A stretch of 14,791 bases of DNA from CADEED01 sp035761265 (GTDB lineage: Bacteria > Pseudomonadota > Gammaproteobacteria > Steroidobacterales > Steroidobacteraceae): assembly GCA_035761265.1 (NCBI GenBank), contig DASTRL010000206.1, positions 1-14,791 on the forward strand, read 5' to 3'. The notes beneath the pieces are model-generated. The model did no database searches and was not told the DNA's origin. It worked only from the letters and a program-made list of their open reading frames with translations. Positions 1 to 7,116 of the stretch are shown here, in pieces; position 1 is the stretch's first letter, and each line of letters begins with the position of its first letter. A program made the translations under genes and the position numbers.

Positions 1-87
1 AGGACCAGCACCGGATGGGTCCCGCAAGTCATGTTGTGGCTCGAGGTGAATGGGATGCTGAAGCGGGACGGACCGGGTTTTCTTTGA
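1..87 (+). CDS. 3' end of a truncated gene (possible winged-helix tail)
   Basis: The frame is open from the first base of the window and ends at TGA 85-87, giving 28 residues that finish in MLWLEVNGMLKRDGPGFL. The alternation of a hydrophobic helix, a Gly turn and a short strand looks like the last helix and wing of a winged-helix domain, such as the DprA C-terminus, but this is only an impression from a very short tail. Codon third positions are about 75% G/C, consistent with coding. The rest of the gene lies outside the window. The 100 bases between this stop and the next gene hold nothing I can recognise. Confidence 0.45.
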   Translation, partial: RTSTGWVPQVMLWLEVNGMLKRDGPGFL

Positions 88-187
88 GAGGAGCGCGATG
101 GGAGGTCAGCTCGTCTCCGGTCGCTGACGGCGCTCCCGCCCGCGCGCTGACAGCGTCCTGAGCTGCCGCCCGGCTAGGGTTCCGCGC

Positions 188-673
188 ATGAATCCCGGAG
201 GCGAGCACGAGGAGCGCGCGGCTGGCGAAGGCGCCCGCTCCGAGCAACGCATCCTGCGCATGACGCCGGATGGACAGGCCGCGTCTTCCGTCGAGGACAA
301 ACTGCGCCGGCGCATCGAAGAGCTCGCGCAGGCGATCCGCGACAAGGACGTCGATCGCCTCATGACGTTCTACGCACGCGACGTCGTGGTATTCGACGTG
401 CGCCCGCCACTCAACACGCGCGGCGCCGAGGCGTACCGGAAGAACTTCGAAGCATGGTTCGCGCTGTTCGACGGGCCGCTCGGCTTCGAGTTCACGGATC
501 TGCGCGTGGTGCCCGGCGAGCATTCGGCGTTCTGCCACTACCTTGCCCTGGTGGTCGGCGCGAAGCCCGGACATGTCACCGGCTACTGGGTGCGGGGCAC
601 GACCTGCTTCGAGCGGCGTGATGGCGAGTGGCTGGTGACACACGAGCACATCTCGATGCCGTCATCGAGCTAG
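188..673 (+). CDS. SnoaL-like / NTF2-fold ketosteroid-isomerase-like protein
   Basis: This 161-residue protein carries one NTF2-like (SnoaL/DUF4440-type) domain at roughly residues 38-158. Recognisable pieces are the opening helices (IRDKDVDRLMTFYARDVVVF), the VRPPLNTRGAEAYRKNFEAWF segment and the closing strand GEWLVTHEHISMP. The fold forms an alpha+beta barrel with a central pocket; members include isomerases, cyclases and many proteins of unknown substrate, so no reaction can be assigned. There is no signal peptide, so it is probably cytoplasmic. The ATG at 188 has an AGGG about 9 bases upstream. An in-frame ATG at 260 would drop 24 polar residues outside the domain, but has no ribosome-binding site. 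It is convergent with the metallopeptidase, 23 bases away. Confidence 0.85.
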   Translation: MNPGGEHEERAAGEGARSEQRILRMTPDGQAASSVEDKLRRRIEELAQAIRDKDVDRLMTFYARDVVVFDVRPPLNTRGAEAYRKNFEAWFALFDGPLGFEFTDLRVVPGEHSAFCHYLALVVGAKPGHVTGYWVRGTTCFERRDGEWLVTHEHISMPSSS

Positions 674-696
674 TTGCAACTGAGCGCACGATTCAT

Positions 697-1458
697 TCAT
701 CTGGCTGCTCGATCGGCCGACAGCCACGCTTTCCATTCCTGCAGCAGCCGTGCCTCGCTCACGCCCAGCCGCGTCAGCAAATCCGCCTGCTTCGTGACGG
801 GCAGCAGAGAGATCAGCATCGCGCGACCGTATTTCTCGTCCAGATACTTCACGACGGAACCGGCGCGCCCGTAGCGGTTCGGTCCTGACCAGGTTTCGCC
901 CAACGTCTTGGGCAAGTCACCCGCCCGGGCTGCGTCGACCGTCCTCGCCATCCGCTCTGCATCGAGCTGCCCGGAGGCGAGGACGGCGAGTCCCTCGACG
1001 AACCAGCCGATTTCATCGGCGCCCGTGAAGTCGCGGGTCGGGTTGTGCTGGCCGTGAAAGACGTGCACGAGCTCGTGCGTCACGATGCGTCGTATTTCCT
1101 GCGCATCGCGGGGATCGTGATCGCAGGCTTCGCGCGACCAGGCGGAGGGCGAGAGCAGCACGAGGAAGTCCGCGACGCCGACACCCACCATCCAGCATTC
1201 GGTCTGATTCATTCCCCAGGTCGGCGGGAAAGCCTGGTTGAATTCCGCGCGGCTGGCCGCGACCGTCACGTGGATCACGTCCGGGAAGCGCGCATGGAAG
1301 AACTTCTCCACCGCGCGCCGGCCGGTGGAGACCATCTTGGCGACTTCGGCGCGCCGCGCATCGCTCGGTGACGCACGGAAGTCGATGTCATGGGCCACTG
1401 CCAGACTGCCAAGGCACATGGCCGCGACGAGCAGGCACCTTCTACCGAAGCAGTTCAT
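697..1458 (-). CDS. Secreted gluzincin-like zinc metallopeptidase (peptidase MA-like family)
   Basis: The protein has 253 residues from the ATG at 1458. An Sec signal peptide (residues 1-22, cleavage after AVA) is followed by a zinc-peptidase core: HELVH at 128-132 (HExxH, two zinc ligands plus the catalytic Glu) and WFVEGLAV at 152-159. The Glu at 155 of that second motif is the expected third zinc ligand. The later YGRAGSVVKYLDEKYG segment is typical of peptidase MA-like proteins. It is probably a periplasmic or secreted protease; the substrate is unknown. The frame stays open upstream to 1839, but that extension lacks coding character. Three codons upstream, an ATG at 1467 is an equally possible start, and neither start has a strong Shine-Dalgarno sequence. 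Confidence 0.85.
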   Translation of the reverse strand: MNCFGRRCLLVAAMCLGSLAVAHDIDFRASPSDARRAEVAKMVSTGRRAVEKFFHARFPDVIHVTVAASRAEFNQAFPPTWGMNQTECWMVGVGVADFLVLLSPSAWSREACDHDPRDAQEIRRIVTHELVHVFHGQHNPTRDFTGADEIGWFVEGLAVLASGQLDAERMARTVDAARAGDLPKTLGETWSGPNRYGRAGSVVKYLDEKYGRAMLISLLPVTKQADLLTRLGVSEARLLQEWKAWLSADRAAR

Positions 1459-1495
1459 GCAGCGCATTTTGCGCTCAGCCACCACCCAAAACACG

Positions 1496-1524
1496 TTGAC
1501 ATTCCCCAGGCCCATCCGTACCTT
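1496..1524 (+). promoter_or_regulatory. Candidate sigma-70-like promoter for the non-coding leader
   Basis: A consensus TTGACA (1496-1501) is followed after exactly 17 bases by TACCTT (1519-1524), which matches the -10 consensus at only three of six positions. Transcription would start near 1531, where the first arm of a predicted helix begins. The -35 match is perfect in an otherwise GC-rich region; the -10 is weak, so this is tentative. Confidence 0.35.
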
Positions 1525-1530
1525 CGTTTC

Positions 1531-1653
1531 GTGCTCAATCACTTCTACTTTTATTACTCGTACTCCCCACTCAACGTGGAGGCGGGCGATTGAGCGCAGG
1601 AAACTGAACTGACGACTCAACCAAGACGGCCTCCCTAGCGGAGGCGTTTTTTT
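1531..1653 (+). ncRNA. Candidate structured leader (attenuator/riboswitch-like) or small RNA
   Basis: No convincing reading frame occupies this stretch, which is AT-richer than its surroundings. Bases 1531-1540 can pair with 1588-1597 (10 bp, one G-U), enclosing a small hairpin (1567-1570 with 1576-1579). An intrinsic terminator ends the unit. GGAGGCG at 1578-1584 exactly duplicates the right arm of the terminator (1640-1646), so it can pair with the left arm (1629-1634) in place of that right arm. This is the arrangement expected of an antiterminator. The element ends 37 bases before the ATG of the acetyltransferase on the same strand, so it could be a cis-acting attenuator; it could equally be a free-standing RNA of about 120 nt. 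No known RNA family is recognised. Confidence 0.4.
1629..1653 (+). terminator. Rho-independent terminator upstream of the GNAT gene
   Basis: A 6-bp perfect stem, GCCTCC (1629-1634) with GGAGGC (1640-1645), encloses the loop CTAGC. It is followed by G and then seven T (1647-1653). It is oriented for plus-strand transcription, yet no plus-strand protein gene ends nearby (the previous plus-strand stop is at 673). It therefore ends either a non-coding transcript or the leader of the downstream gene. Confidence 0.75.
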
Positions 1654-1690
1654 GTTCGCGTTCGCCGGGGAGATGCCCAAGGACGCGAAC

Positions 1691-2281
1691 ATGACAGACG
1701 ACAGACCTCTCATACGACTGCTCGACCTGGCCGACGTGCCGGCGCTACTCGCCATCATCGCGGACGCGCGTGCCGAGTACGGCATGGCCGGGCGGGTCCC
1801 GGACCTGCTCGAGCCCGCGGATCGCGCGCTGTACACCACCTACCAGAAGCAGCGTTCGCTGTACTTCGTGGCGGTGGCCGGCGGCGAGATCCTGGGCGGT
1901 GCGGGCATTGCGCCGCTGAATGGCGCGGATCCGCTCACCTGCGAGCTGCAGCGCATGTACCTGCGGCGCGATGCGCGTGGGCGCGGCATCGGCGGCGAGT
2001 TGCTCGAGGATTGCCTGAAAGCGGCGCGGCAATTCCTCTACGTGCGCTGCTACCTGGAAACGATCTCCCCCATGAGGGACGCGCTGGGCTTCTATGAACG
2101 TCACGGCTTTCGCGAACTCGAAGCGCCGCTCGGGCGCACCGGCCACGCGCACAACGATCGCTGGCTGATGCGGCCGCTGCGTGCGTCGGCGGGCCGGCCG
2201 GCAAGGCCGCTGGCGGCGAATCGGGAAGCGATGCATGCGCGGCCGACGGCCGCCGACATCGCGCGCGGCGCCTACTGCTAG
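1691..2281 (+). CDS. GNAT-family N-acetyltransferase
   Basis: This 196-residue cytoplasmic protein has a GNAT fold over residues about 7-162. The acetyl-CoA pyrophosphate-binding motif A is clear: LQRMYLRRDARGRGIGGELL (residues 86-105), with R96-x-x-G99-x-G101. The C-terminal GFYERHGFREL element follows. The family transfers an acetyl group from acetyl-CoA to a primary amine; the acceptor cannot be predicted here. The last 35 residues are Ala/Arg-rich and probably disordered. ATG 1691 is chosen because AAGGA lies 6-7 bases upstream. Upstream in-frame candidates (TTG 1652, ATG 1673) overlap or abut the terminator and are less likely. Expression may depend on read-through of the terminator at 1629-1653. 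Confidence 0.88.
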   Translation: MTDDRPLIRLLDLADVPALLAIIADARAEYGMAGRVPDLLEPADRALYTTYQKQRSLYFVAVAGGEILGGAGIAPLNGADPLTCELQRMYLRRDARGRGIGGELLEDCLKAARQFLYVRCYLETISPMRDALGFYERHGFRELEAPLGRTGHAHNDRWLMRPLRASAGRPARPLAANREAMHARPTAADIARGAYC

Positions 2282-2351
2282 GCTCCGGGGCCGTGGTCGG
2301 GCGCTGGCTGTCCGATAGCCAGCGCTCGCGGAACTCGTCAGGATCGGCCCG

Positions 2352-3119
2352 ATGCCCTTCACCATCTCTCACGCGGCCGCGGTCCTGCCGCTGCACCGCT
2401 GGAGCAGGCACCATCTGCCGCTCACGGCCCTCATGATCGGCAGCATGGCGCCTGATTTCGGCTACATCTTCTCGTACCAGGCCAGCCGCGCGCTCACCCA
2501 CAGCTTCCTTGGACTGTGGCTCTTCGCCTGGCCCGCGGGATTTCTCGTCTGGCTCTTCTATGTCGCGTTCCTCGAGAAGGCGACCATCACGCTGCTGTCG
2601 GATCGCTGGCATACCCGTTTCGCGCATACGGAAGCGATCACGTCCTCGCTCATGCTGCGCGCCTCGGTCGCCATCGTCCTCGGCGCGGCGACTCACCTGC
2701 TGTGGGATTCATTCACGCATCGCGGGACCGCCGTCACCGACGCATTCCCGGCGCTGCTGGCGCCGACACCGGGCATGAGCTGGCTGCCTATCTACCACCT
2801 GCTGCACTTCCTGAGCTCGCTCGTGGGTCTCGCGATCCTCGCGCTCTGGATGCGGCATCTGCACCGCCAGCCGGCGCGGTCGCTGATCCGCCCCTACCAC
2901 ATCAGCGATCGGGCGCGCGCGGGCGCGAACGGATTCCTGCTGGTGACCGCCGTGCTCGCGGGATTGCTGCAATGGCTTCCCTACGCGCACGCACGCTACG
3001 ACGTGCAATTGTTCTGCGCGGCCGTCGGCAGCATGTCGGGGTTGTTCTTCGCCTGGTGCTGCGTGGCGCTGGGCATGTGGCTGCACGCGCGCCGCACCCG
3101 GCCCTCGAGGCGCGTCTAG
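2352..3119 (+). CDS. DUF4184-family integral membrane protein
   Basis: This 255-residue inner-membrane protein starts MPFTISHAAAVLPLHRW and contains MIGSMAPDF (residues 28-36) and THS (49-51), all typical of DUF4184. Further His/Asp residues sit in HLLWDSFTH (115-123). These conserved residues recall the membrane-bound metal-dependent hydrolase class represented by YdjM, but activity is unproven. About five to six membrane segments are visible, near residues 52-74, 100-120, 145-167, 193-212 and 220-245. The C-terminus is Arg-rich and presumably cytoplasmic. AGGA lies about 9 bases before the ATG. The gene follows the acetyltransferase by 70 bases on the same strand and could share its transcript. 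Its TAG stop overlaps that of the convergent small gene at a shared CTAG. Confidence 0.85.
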   Translation: MPFTISHAAAVLPLHRWSRHHLPLTALMIGSMAPDFGYIFSYQASRALTHSFLGLWLFAWPAGFLVWLFYVAFLEKATITLLSDRWHTRFAHTEAITSSLMLRASVAIVLGAATHLLWDSFTHRGTAVTDAFPALLAPTPGMSWLPIYHLLHFLSSLVGLAILALWMRHLHRQPARSLIRPYHISDRARAGANGFLLVTAVLAGLLQWLPYAHARYDVQLFCAAVGSMSGLFFAWCCVALGMWLHARRTRPSRRV

Positions 3120-3472
3120 CGCTCGAGCCCGAGGCGAGCGCGCACTGCCTGCTCGATCTGTTCGTCGGTGACTCCGATCTGCGCTTCCTCGGCCTGGTCG
3201 AGCCCGCCGCCGAGACCTGCGTCTTCGGCTTCCACGATTCCATCGGCGGAAATGTCGAGGTCGGTGTCCGCGCCGATTTCATTCTCCACGCTGGCGCGCT
3301 CACCCGTGCCGTGTCGGTCCGTGGTGCTGTCGGTTCCAGCGACACCGACCATGTCGGCGCCCGTGTCGGAGCTGTCGCTGGGCCCGAGCGAGCGGATGTC
3401 GCGCCCCTTGGGGATCTCATTGCCCGAGTCGTCGAGCAATGCATCGAGATCAACGGGATTGGGTTTGGGCAT
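3116..3472 (-). CDS. Small acidic hypothetical protein
   Basis: This 118-residue protein is rich in Asp, Glu, Gly, Ser and Thr and has no signal peptide or membrane segment. The middle (residues about 30-75) looks disordered. The C-terminal part (GLGGGLDQAEEAQIGVTDEQ, then IEQAVRARLGLER) is likely helical and looks like the more conserved region. A strong Shine-Dalgarno sequence (GGAGGT, 5 bases before ATG 3472) supports the call. Similar short acidic proteins occur in other Proteobacteria, but I know no function for them. It is tail-to-tail with the DUF4184 gene, the two stop codons sharing CTAG at 3116-3119. Confidence 0.75.
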   Translation of the reverse strand: MPKPNPVDLDALLDDSGNEIPKGRDIRSLGPSDSSDTGADMVGVAGTDSTTDRHGTGERASVENEIGADTDLDISADGIVEAEDAGLGGGLDQAEEAQIGVTDEQIEQAVRARLGLER

Positions 3473-3544
3473 GGTGCACCTCCAGCGCCTATCCTGGTGG
3501 CAGCGTCCCCGCGCGGTGATCGGAGATTGCCGTGCAGCGGTGTA

Positions 3545-3574
3545 GGCCTCGCTGCTACCGGGAGCGACGAGGCC
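3545..3574 (-). terminator. Hairpin downstream of the large lipoprotein gene, possible terminator
   Basis: Bases 3545-3556 pair with 3563-3574 over 12 positions with one mismatch and one G-U, around a six-base loop. The hairpin lies 14 bases past the lipoprotein stop, where a terminator is expected. No T-tract follows in the direction of transcription, so it is either a non-canonical terminator or an RNA 3'-end stabiliser. Confidence 0.4.
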
Positions 3575-3587
3575 GATGCCGTGCGCC

Positions 3588-6290
3588 TCAAGGCCGCTGA
3601 AACAGATACGAGGAGCTGCCGCCCGGAACCGACGTGCTGCCCTTGATGGTCAACCCATCGTCGCTGACCTCGCCGACGCCGCCGAACCAGGAAAGGCTCG
3701 CGGGCGTGCTGAACGGTTCGTCACCCGGACAGCTGATGGTGAGCGTGGTCGCGTGCAGGCCGTTGCCGGAGAACTTCGCCGGTGTGAACGCGTAGTCCAC
3801 GTACAACGCGTTGTCGTCCGCTTCACTGGGAGGCCCGATCGTGAATTGGGTCGGTGACACGGTGCAGCCGGCCTCCTCGAAGATCAGGTGATGCCATTCG
3901 AAAGTGCCTTCCGCCGTGTATCGCACCATGGTGCTGGGACCATCGAACGTGGGGTCGCGCCTCCACGTGAGGGTGCCGGTGGTCATGCTTTCGCCATGGT
4001 CGATGAGGTGCGTGGACGTGCCGATCCATTCGTCGGCGCACACGTTCGAGCTGCCGAGCGCCAGCTTCGCCAGCGCGCGCGTCGCGCCGGTACGAGGCGT
4101 GAAGCAGCTCACCTCCACGTCCTTGACGGAGTCCTGCTCGATCTCCAGATGCGGCACGGGGAACTTGGTGTTCACGAACGCGGCGAACTTGTGCTTGCCG
4201 GCGTCGGTGCCTTCGGGTGTCCACTGGTACATGAAGGCGGTGGAATCGCCGGATGCGATGGCCGGAACGGTCTTGAAGAACGTGAACTCGTCTTCGTCCT
4301 CGCGTTTGCGCCACAGCTCGATCGAATCGATGTTGTAGCCCTTGCCGAAGTTGTTGCCGAGGCCGAGGTAGTCCTTGGTGGCGGGCGTGATGTCGACGTT
4401 GAAAGTCACCTTGTCGCCGAGCGCCACGCGCGTCTTGTCGACGCGCAGCGTGCCCTTGGGGGATTCGGAGATCGGGATGGGCTGCTTCAGGCTGAAGCTC
4501 ACATTGATCGCATCGTCATCGACGAGCTTCTTGATGGCCTTCTTGATCGCATCGCCGGGCTTCACGCCGCCGTCGATCTTGAGATCGTAGTCGGAGGCCA
4601 TGCCGCTGTTCTTGGCCTGCGTGTCTTCGAAGGCGAGATTGAGCGACTGCTTGGGACCCATCCGGCCCTCGAGAATGGAGACGTAGCCGGCGAGCCCGCC
4701 GAGCACGACGGCGTCGAGTCGTGCGAAGGCGAACAAGTGGCCGGAGAGCTCGACGTGCATGGCGTTCAGGACCTCGAACTCCTGCTTCGGCTTGAATTTG
4801 GTGTCGAGCGTGATGTCGTCGAGCCCGCGGCAGGTGAGTTGCGCGCCGCCGCACTCCCAGCCGACGATGGGTTTCAGATCGAGGTCGAGCGTGCCGCCGA
4901 GCTCGGCGCTGGCGACCACCAGCTCGCCGGACAGGTCGATGCCGACGCCCAGGCTCACCTGCGGCATCACGATCAGCGACGCCCAGCCGAGCACCGGAAT
5001 CTTGAAGTGCGCTTCGGCGTAGCAGGCGCCCGAGAGGCTGATGCTGGGCTTGAACACCACGGAGGCGGAACCGTTGAACGCCACCGAGCCTTCCAGGGAG
5101 TGCTTGCTGTAGTTCGGCGGCAGGGCGGGATCGTCGCGATAGTCCTGCAGCGTGAGGCTGAGGCCGGTCGTGGCGGAGACGTCGATGTTGATGCTGGCGA
5201 GCTTGCCTTCCACGTCGCCTTCGCACCAGAAGTTCTCGAGCTTCCTGGGCCCTTCGTCCTGGATGCGCCGGTTCCCCGCACGCATCACCGCACGCCCTTT
5301 CTGGACGGCCGTGGCGGGCGCGGCCGCCAGCTCGAGTGGATAGGCGGATAGATCGATGTTCCAGTCGATGTGGTAGCGCGCGAGCAGGTCGTAGAGTGGT
5401 GCGATCTCGAGTGTCGCGATGACGGTGCCGCCCTCGGCGCGCGTCGCCACCACCCTGCCGGCGACGGGCGAGGTTTCCGCGGCGAGCACCACGGTGCCGG
5501 GAGCCGGCGCTGCGACTCCGAGCAGGCGCACTTCATATTGCGTCCCGACGCCGGGGGCTTCTCCGGCGCCGAGGTTCAGCGCGGGCCCGACGGATTCCAC
5601 CTGCGCATCGGTCACGAGCAGTGCGCCCGCCTTGGGCTCGGCCACCACGATCAAGGCTGGCGCGGAGGAGACGCCGTTGACGTGCGCGATGATCTGCGCC
5701 GAGCCGATGGCGGTGGCCACCACGTGTCCATTCGAGTCGACGTTGACCTGGTTGGGCGCGGACGACGTCCAGGTGGGGGTGCCGATGACCGGCGCACCGT
5801 TGGCGTCTTGCAAGGTCGCCGTGATCGTGGCCGACTGCCCGATGGCGCTGAAGAACACATACGGCCGATCGAGCGTCACGCTGGCGACCGCGTTGGGTGG
5901 CGCGGAGATGGTCAGCGTGATGCTGGCCGTGGCGGATGCATTCGACGGATCCTTGGTGGTGAGCTGGATGACATAGGCGCCCGGTTGCGTCGCCAGGAAT
6001 TGCGCGCCGGCGCTGTTGGCATTGGTCAGCGTCGCGCCGCCGGCGGGGCCGGAGGTGATGGTCCACTGGTAAGTCAGGGCGTCGCCGTCGGGATCCGTGC
6101 CGGTGCCGGCGAGGGTGATCGACTGACCCGTCGTGCCGCTGGCGTCCGTGCCCGCGCTGGCCGTGGGAGCGCGGTTGGCCGGCGGCGGAGGATTGAAGCC
6201 CGGCGGGTTGCCATCCGGGCCGCCATCTCCCGAGCCACAGGCCGCGAGCGCCAGCACCAGCCATGACAAACAGAATTTCGTGACTTTCAC
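3588..6290 (-). CDS. Large lipoprotein with PKD and BIG2 Ig-like domains
   Basis: This 900-residue protein begins with a lipoprotein signal, lipobox LAAC with Cys18; residue +2 is Gly, so it should be sorted to the outer membrane. A Gly/Pro linker follows. Residues about 39-130 form a PKD domain (DPDGDALTYQW), and 134-216 a BIG2-like Ig domain (VTLDRPYVFFSAIGQSATIT and a VATAIGSAQI strand). The remaining 680 residues are beta-rich, with repeated amphipathic strands, and match nothing I recognise. PKD and BIG2 domains usually act as spacers or adhesion modules on the cell surface. The start is GTG 6290, with GAGG about 8 bases upstream; no ATG precedes the signal peptide. It is divergent from the sigma-factor gene across fewer than 80 bases, suggesting shared control. 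Confidence 0.85.
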   Translation of the reverse strand: MKVTKFCLSWLVLALAACGSGDGGPDGNPPGFNPPPPANRAPTASAGTDASGTTGQSITLAGTGTDPDGDALTYQWTITSGPAGGATLTNANSAGAQFLATQPGAYVIQLTTKDPSNASATASITLTISAPPNAVASVTLDRPYVFFSAIGQSATITATLQDANGAPVIGTPTWTSSAPNQVNVDSNGHVVATAIGSAQIIAHVNGVSSAPALIVVAEPKAGALLVTDAQVESVGPALNLGAGEAPGVGTQYEVRLLGVAAPAPGTVVLAAETSPVAGRVVATRAEGGTVIATLEIAPLYDLLARYHIDWNIDLSAYPLELAAAPATAVQKGRAVMRAGNRRIQDEGPRKLENFWCEGDVEGKLASINIDVSATTGLSLTLQDYRDDPALPPNYSKHSLEGSVAFNGSASVVFKPSISLSGACYAEAHFKIPVLGWASLIVMPQVSLGVGIDLSGELVVASAELGGTLDLDLKPIVGWECGGAQLTCRGLDDITLDTKFKPKQEFEVLNAMHVELSGHLFAFARLDAVVLGGLAGYVSILEGRMGPKQSLNLAFEDTQAKNSGMASDYDLKIDGGVKPGDAIKKAIKKLVDDDAINVSFSLKQPIPISESPKGTLRVDKTRVALGDKVTFNVDITPATKDYLGLGNNFGKGYNIDSIELWRKREDEDEFTFFKTVPAIASGDSTAFMYQWTPEGTDAGKHKFAAFVNTKFPVPHLEIEQDSVKDVEVSCFTPRTGATRALAKLALGSSNVCADEWIGTSTHLIDHGESMTTGTLTWRRDPTFDGPSTMVRYTAEGTFEWHHLIFEEAGCTVSPTQFTIGPPSEADDNALYVDYAFTPAKFSGNGLHATTLTISCPGDEPFSTPASLSWFGGVGEVSDDGLTIKGSTSVPGGSSSYLFQRP

Positions 6291-6369
6291 GGGCCCGCCT
6301 CGTTCTTTTTTGTTTCTCCTGTCCAGTACTCCGGGGAAAATGGCGTGGGGTTACAGGGGCCAGCGAGGC

Positions 6370-7080
6370 ATGAACGGCGGGCGAGCTTTTCCGGACACCA
6401 GGTGGAGCATCGTCATGGCGGCGGCGCACGAGGGAGAGCCCGCGGCCAACGACGCGCTCGCCGTGCTGTTCCGTTCATACTGGTTTCCGCTGTTTGCCCA
6501 CCTGCGCGCGCACGGCTTCTCGCGCCACGAGGCCGAGGACCTGTTGCAGGCCTTCTTCATCCATCTGTTCGAGAAGCGTTCGTTCGCGCGCGCCGACCGG
6601 CTGCGCGGTTCGTTCCGCGGATTCCTGCTCGGCTGCCTCAAGTACTTCCTGGCCAACCAGCGCGAGCTGCTCGCCGCGCAGAAGCGCGGCGGCCACGTGC
6701 GCATGGTGTCATTCGACTATGACGACGCCGAGGTTCGTCTGCTGGCCGATCAGCCGGCCACCACGGCCGACGATGAGTTCGATCGGCGCTGGGCGCGCCT
6801 GGTCATGGAGCGCGCGCTCGAGCAGCTGGCGGCCGCGCACGCCGACAGAGCGGAGATGTTCGCGGCGCTCAAGGGATTTCTGACGGGCAGCGACGAGACG
6901 CGTTACGCCACCGTCGCGGAGCAGCTCGAGGTGTCGGTGGCCGTCGTCAAGACCACGGTGCACCGCCTGCGCGCCGAATATCGCGACATCCTGCGGCGCG
7001 AGATCGCGATGACCGTGTCCGCGCCGCACGAAATCGACGCGGAGCTGCGGCACCTGATTCGCGTGGTCACCAGCGAATGA
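6370..7080 (+). CDS. ECF-type RNA polymerase sigma factor paired with a Ser/Thr kinase
   Basis: This 236-residue protein has the FPDTRWSIV start (residues 7-15) typical of sigma factors encoded beside Hanks kinases. Region 2 covers about 28-98, with RHEAEDLLQAFF (52-63) as the core-binding and promoter-melting part. The linker has FDYDDAEVRLLADQP. Region 4 (about 160-212) ends in a helix-turn-helix, YATVAEQLEVSVAVVKTTVH, and RLRAEYRDILRREI. The protein recruits RNA polymerase to a dedicated promoter set. Its start is uncertain: ATG 6370 (AGGGG 10 bases upstream) or ATG 6340 (GGGG 4 bases upstream), adding ten residues. The kinase gene follows after 36 bases, so the two are probably co-transcribed. 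No anti-sigma gene is visible. Confidence 0.88.
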   Translation: MNGGRAFPDTRWSIVMAAAHEGEPAANDALAVLFRSYWFPLFAHLRAHGFSRHEAEDLLQAFFIHLFEKRSFARADRLRGSFRGFLLGCLKYFLANQRELLAAQKRGGHVRMVSFDYDDAEVRLLADQPATTADDEFDRRWARLVMERALEQLAAAHADRAEMFAALKGFLTGSDETRYATVAEQLEVSVAVVKTTVHRLRAEYRDILRREIAMTVSAPHEIDAELRHLIRVVTSE

Positions 7081-7116
7081 CCGTAACCTCGGCGCACCGT
7101 TACCGGAATATCCGAC

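Noticed and set aside
671..681. AGTTGCAACT palindrome at the convergent end of the SnoaL gene
   Set aside because: A ten-base palindrome cannot form a stable hairpin and no T-tract follows; too short to support a terminator or operator call.
1459..1839. N-terminal extension of the metallopeptidase frame
   Set aside because: The signal peptide starts at 1458 or 1467; the extension crosses the non-coding leader and terminator, runs antisense to the start of the acetyltransferase and has no protein-like character.
3888..5351. 487-codon plus-strand open frame inside the large lipoprotein gene
   Set aside because: Low-complexity Glu/Val/Arg/His composition, no domain, opposite a gene with a clear lipobox and PKD domain.
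7081..7116. GTAAC / GTTAC inverted repeat between the sigma and kinase genes
   Set aside because: Only five clean pairs around a long loop in a 36-base gap; no basis for a terminator or regulatory call.
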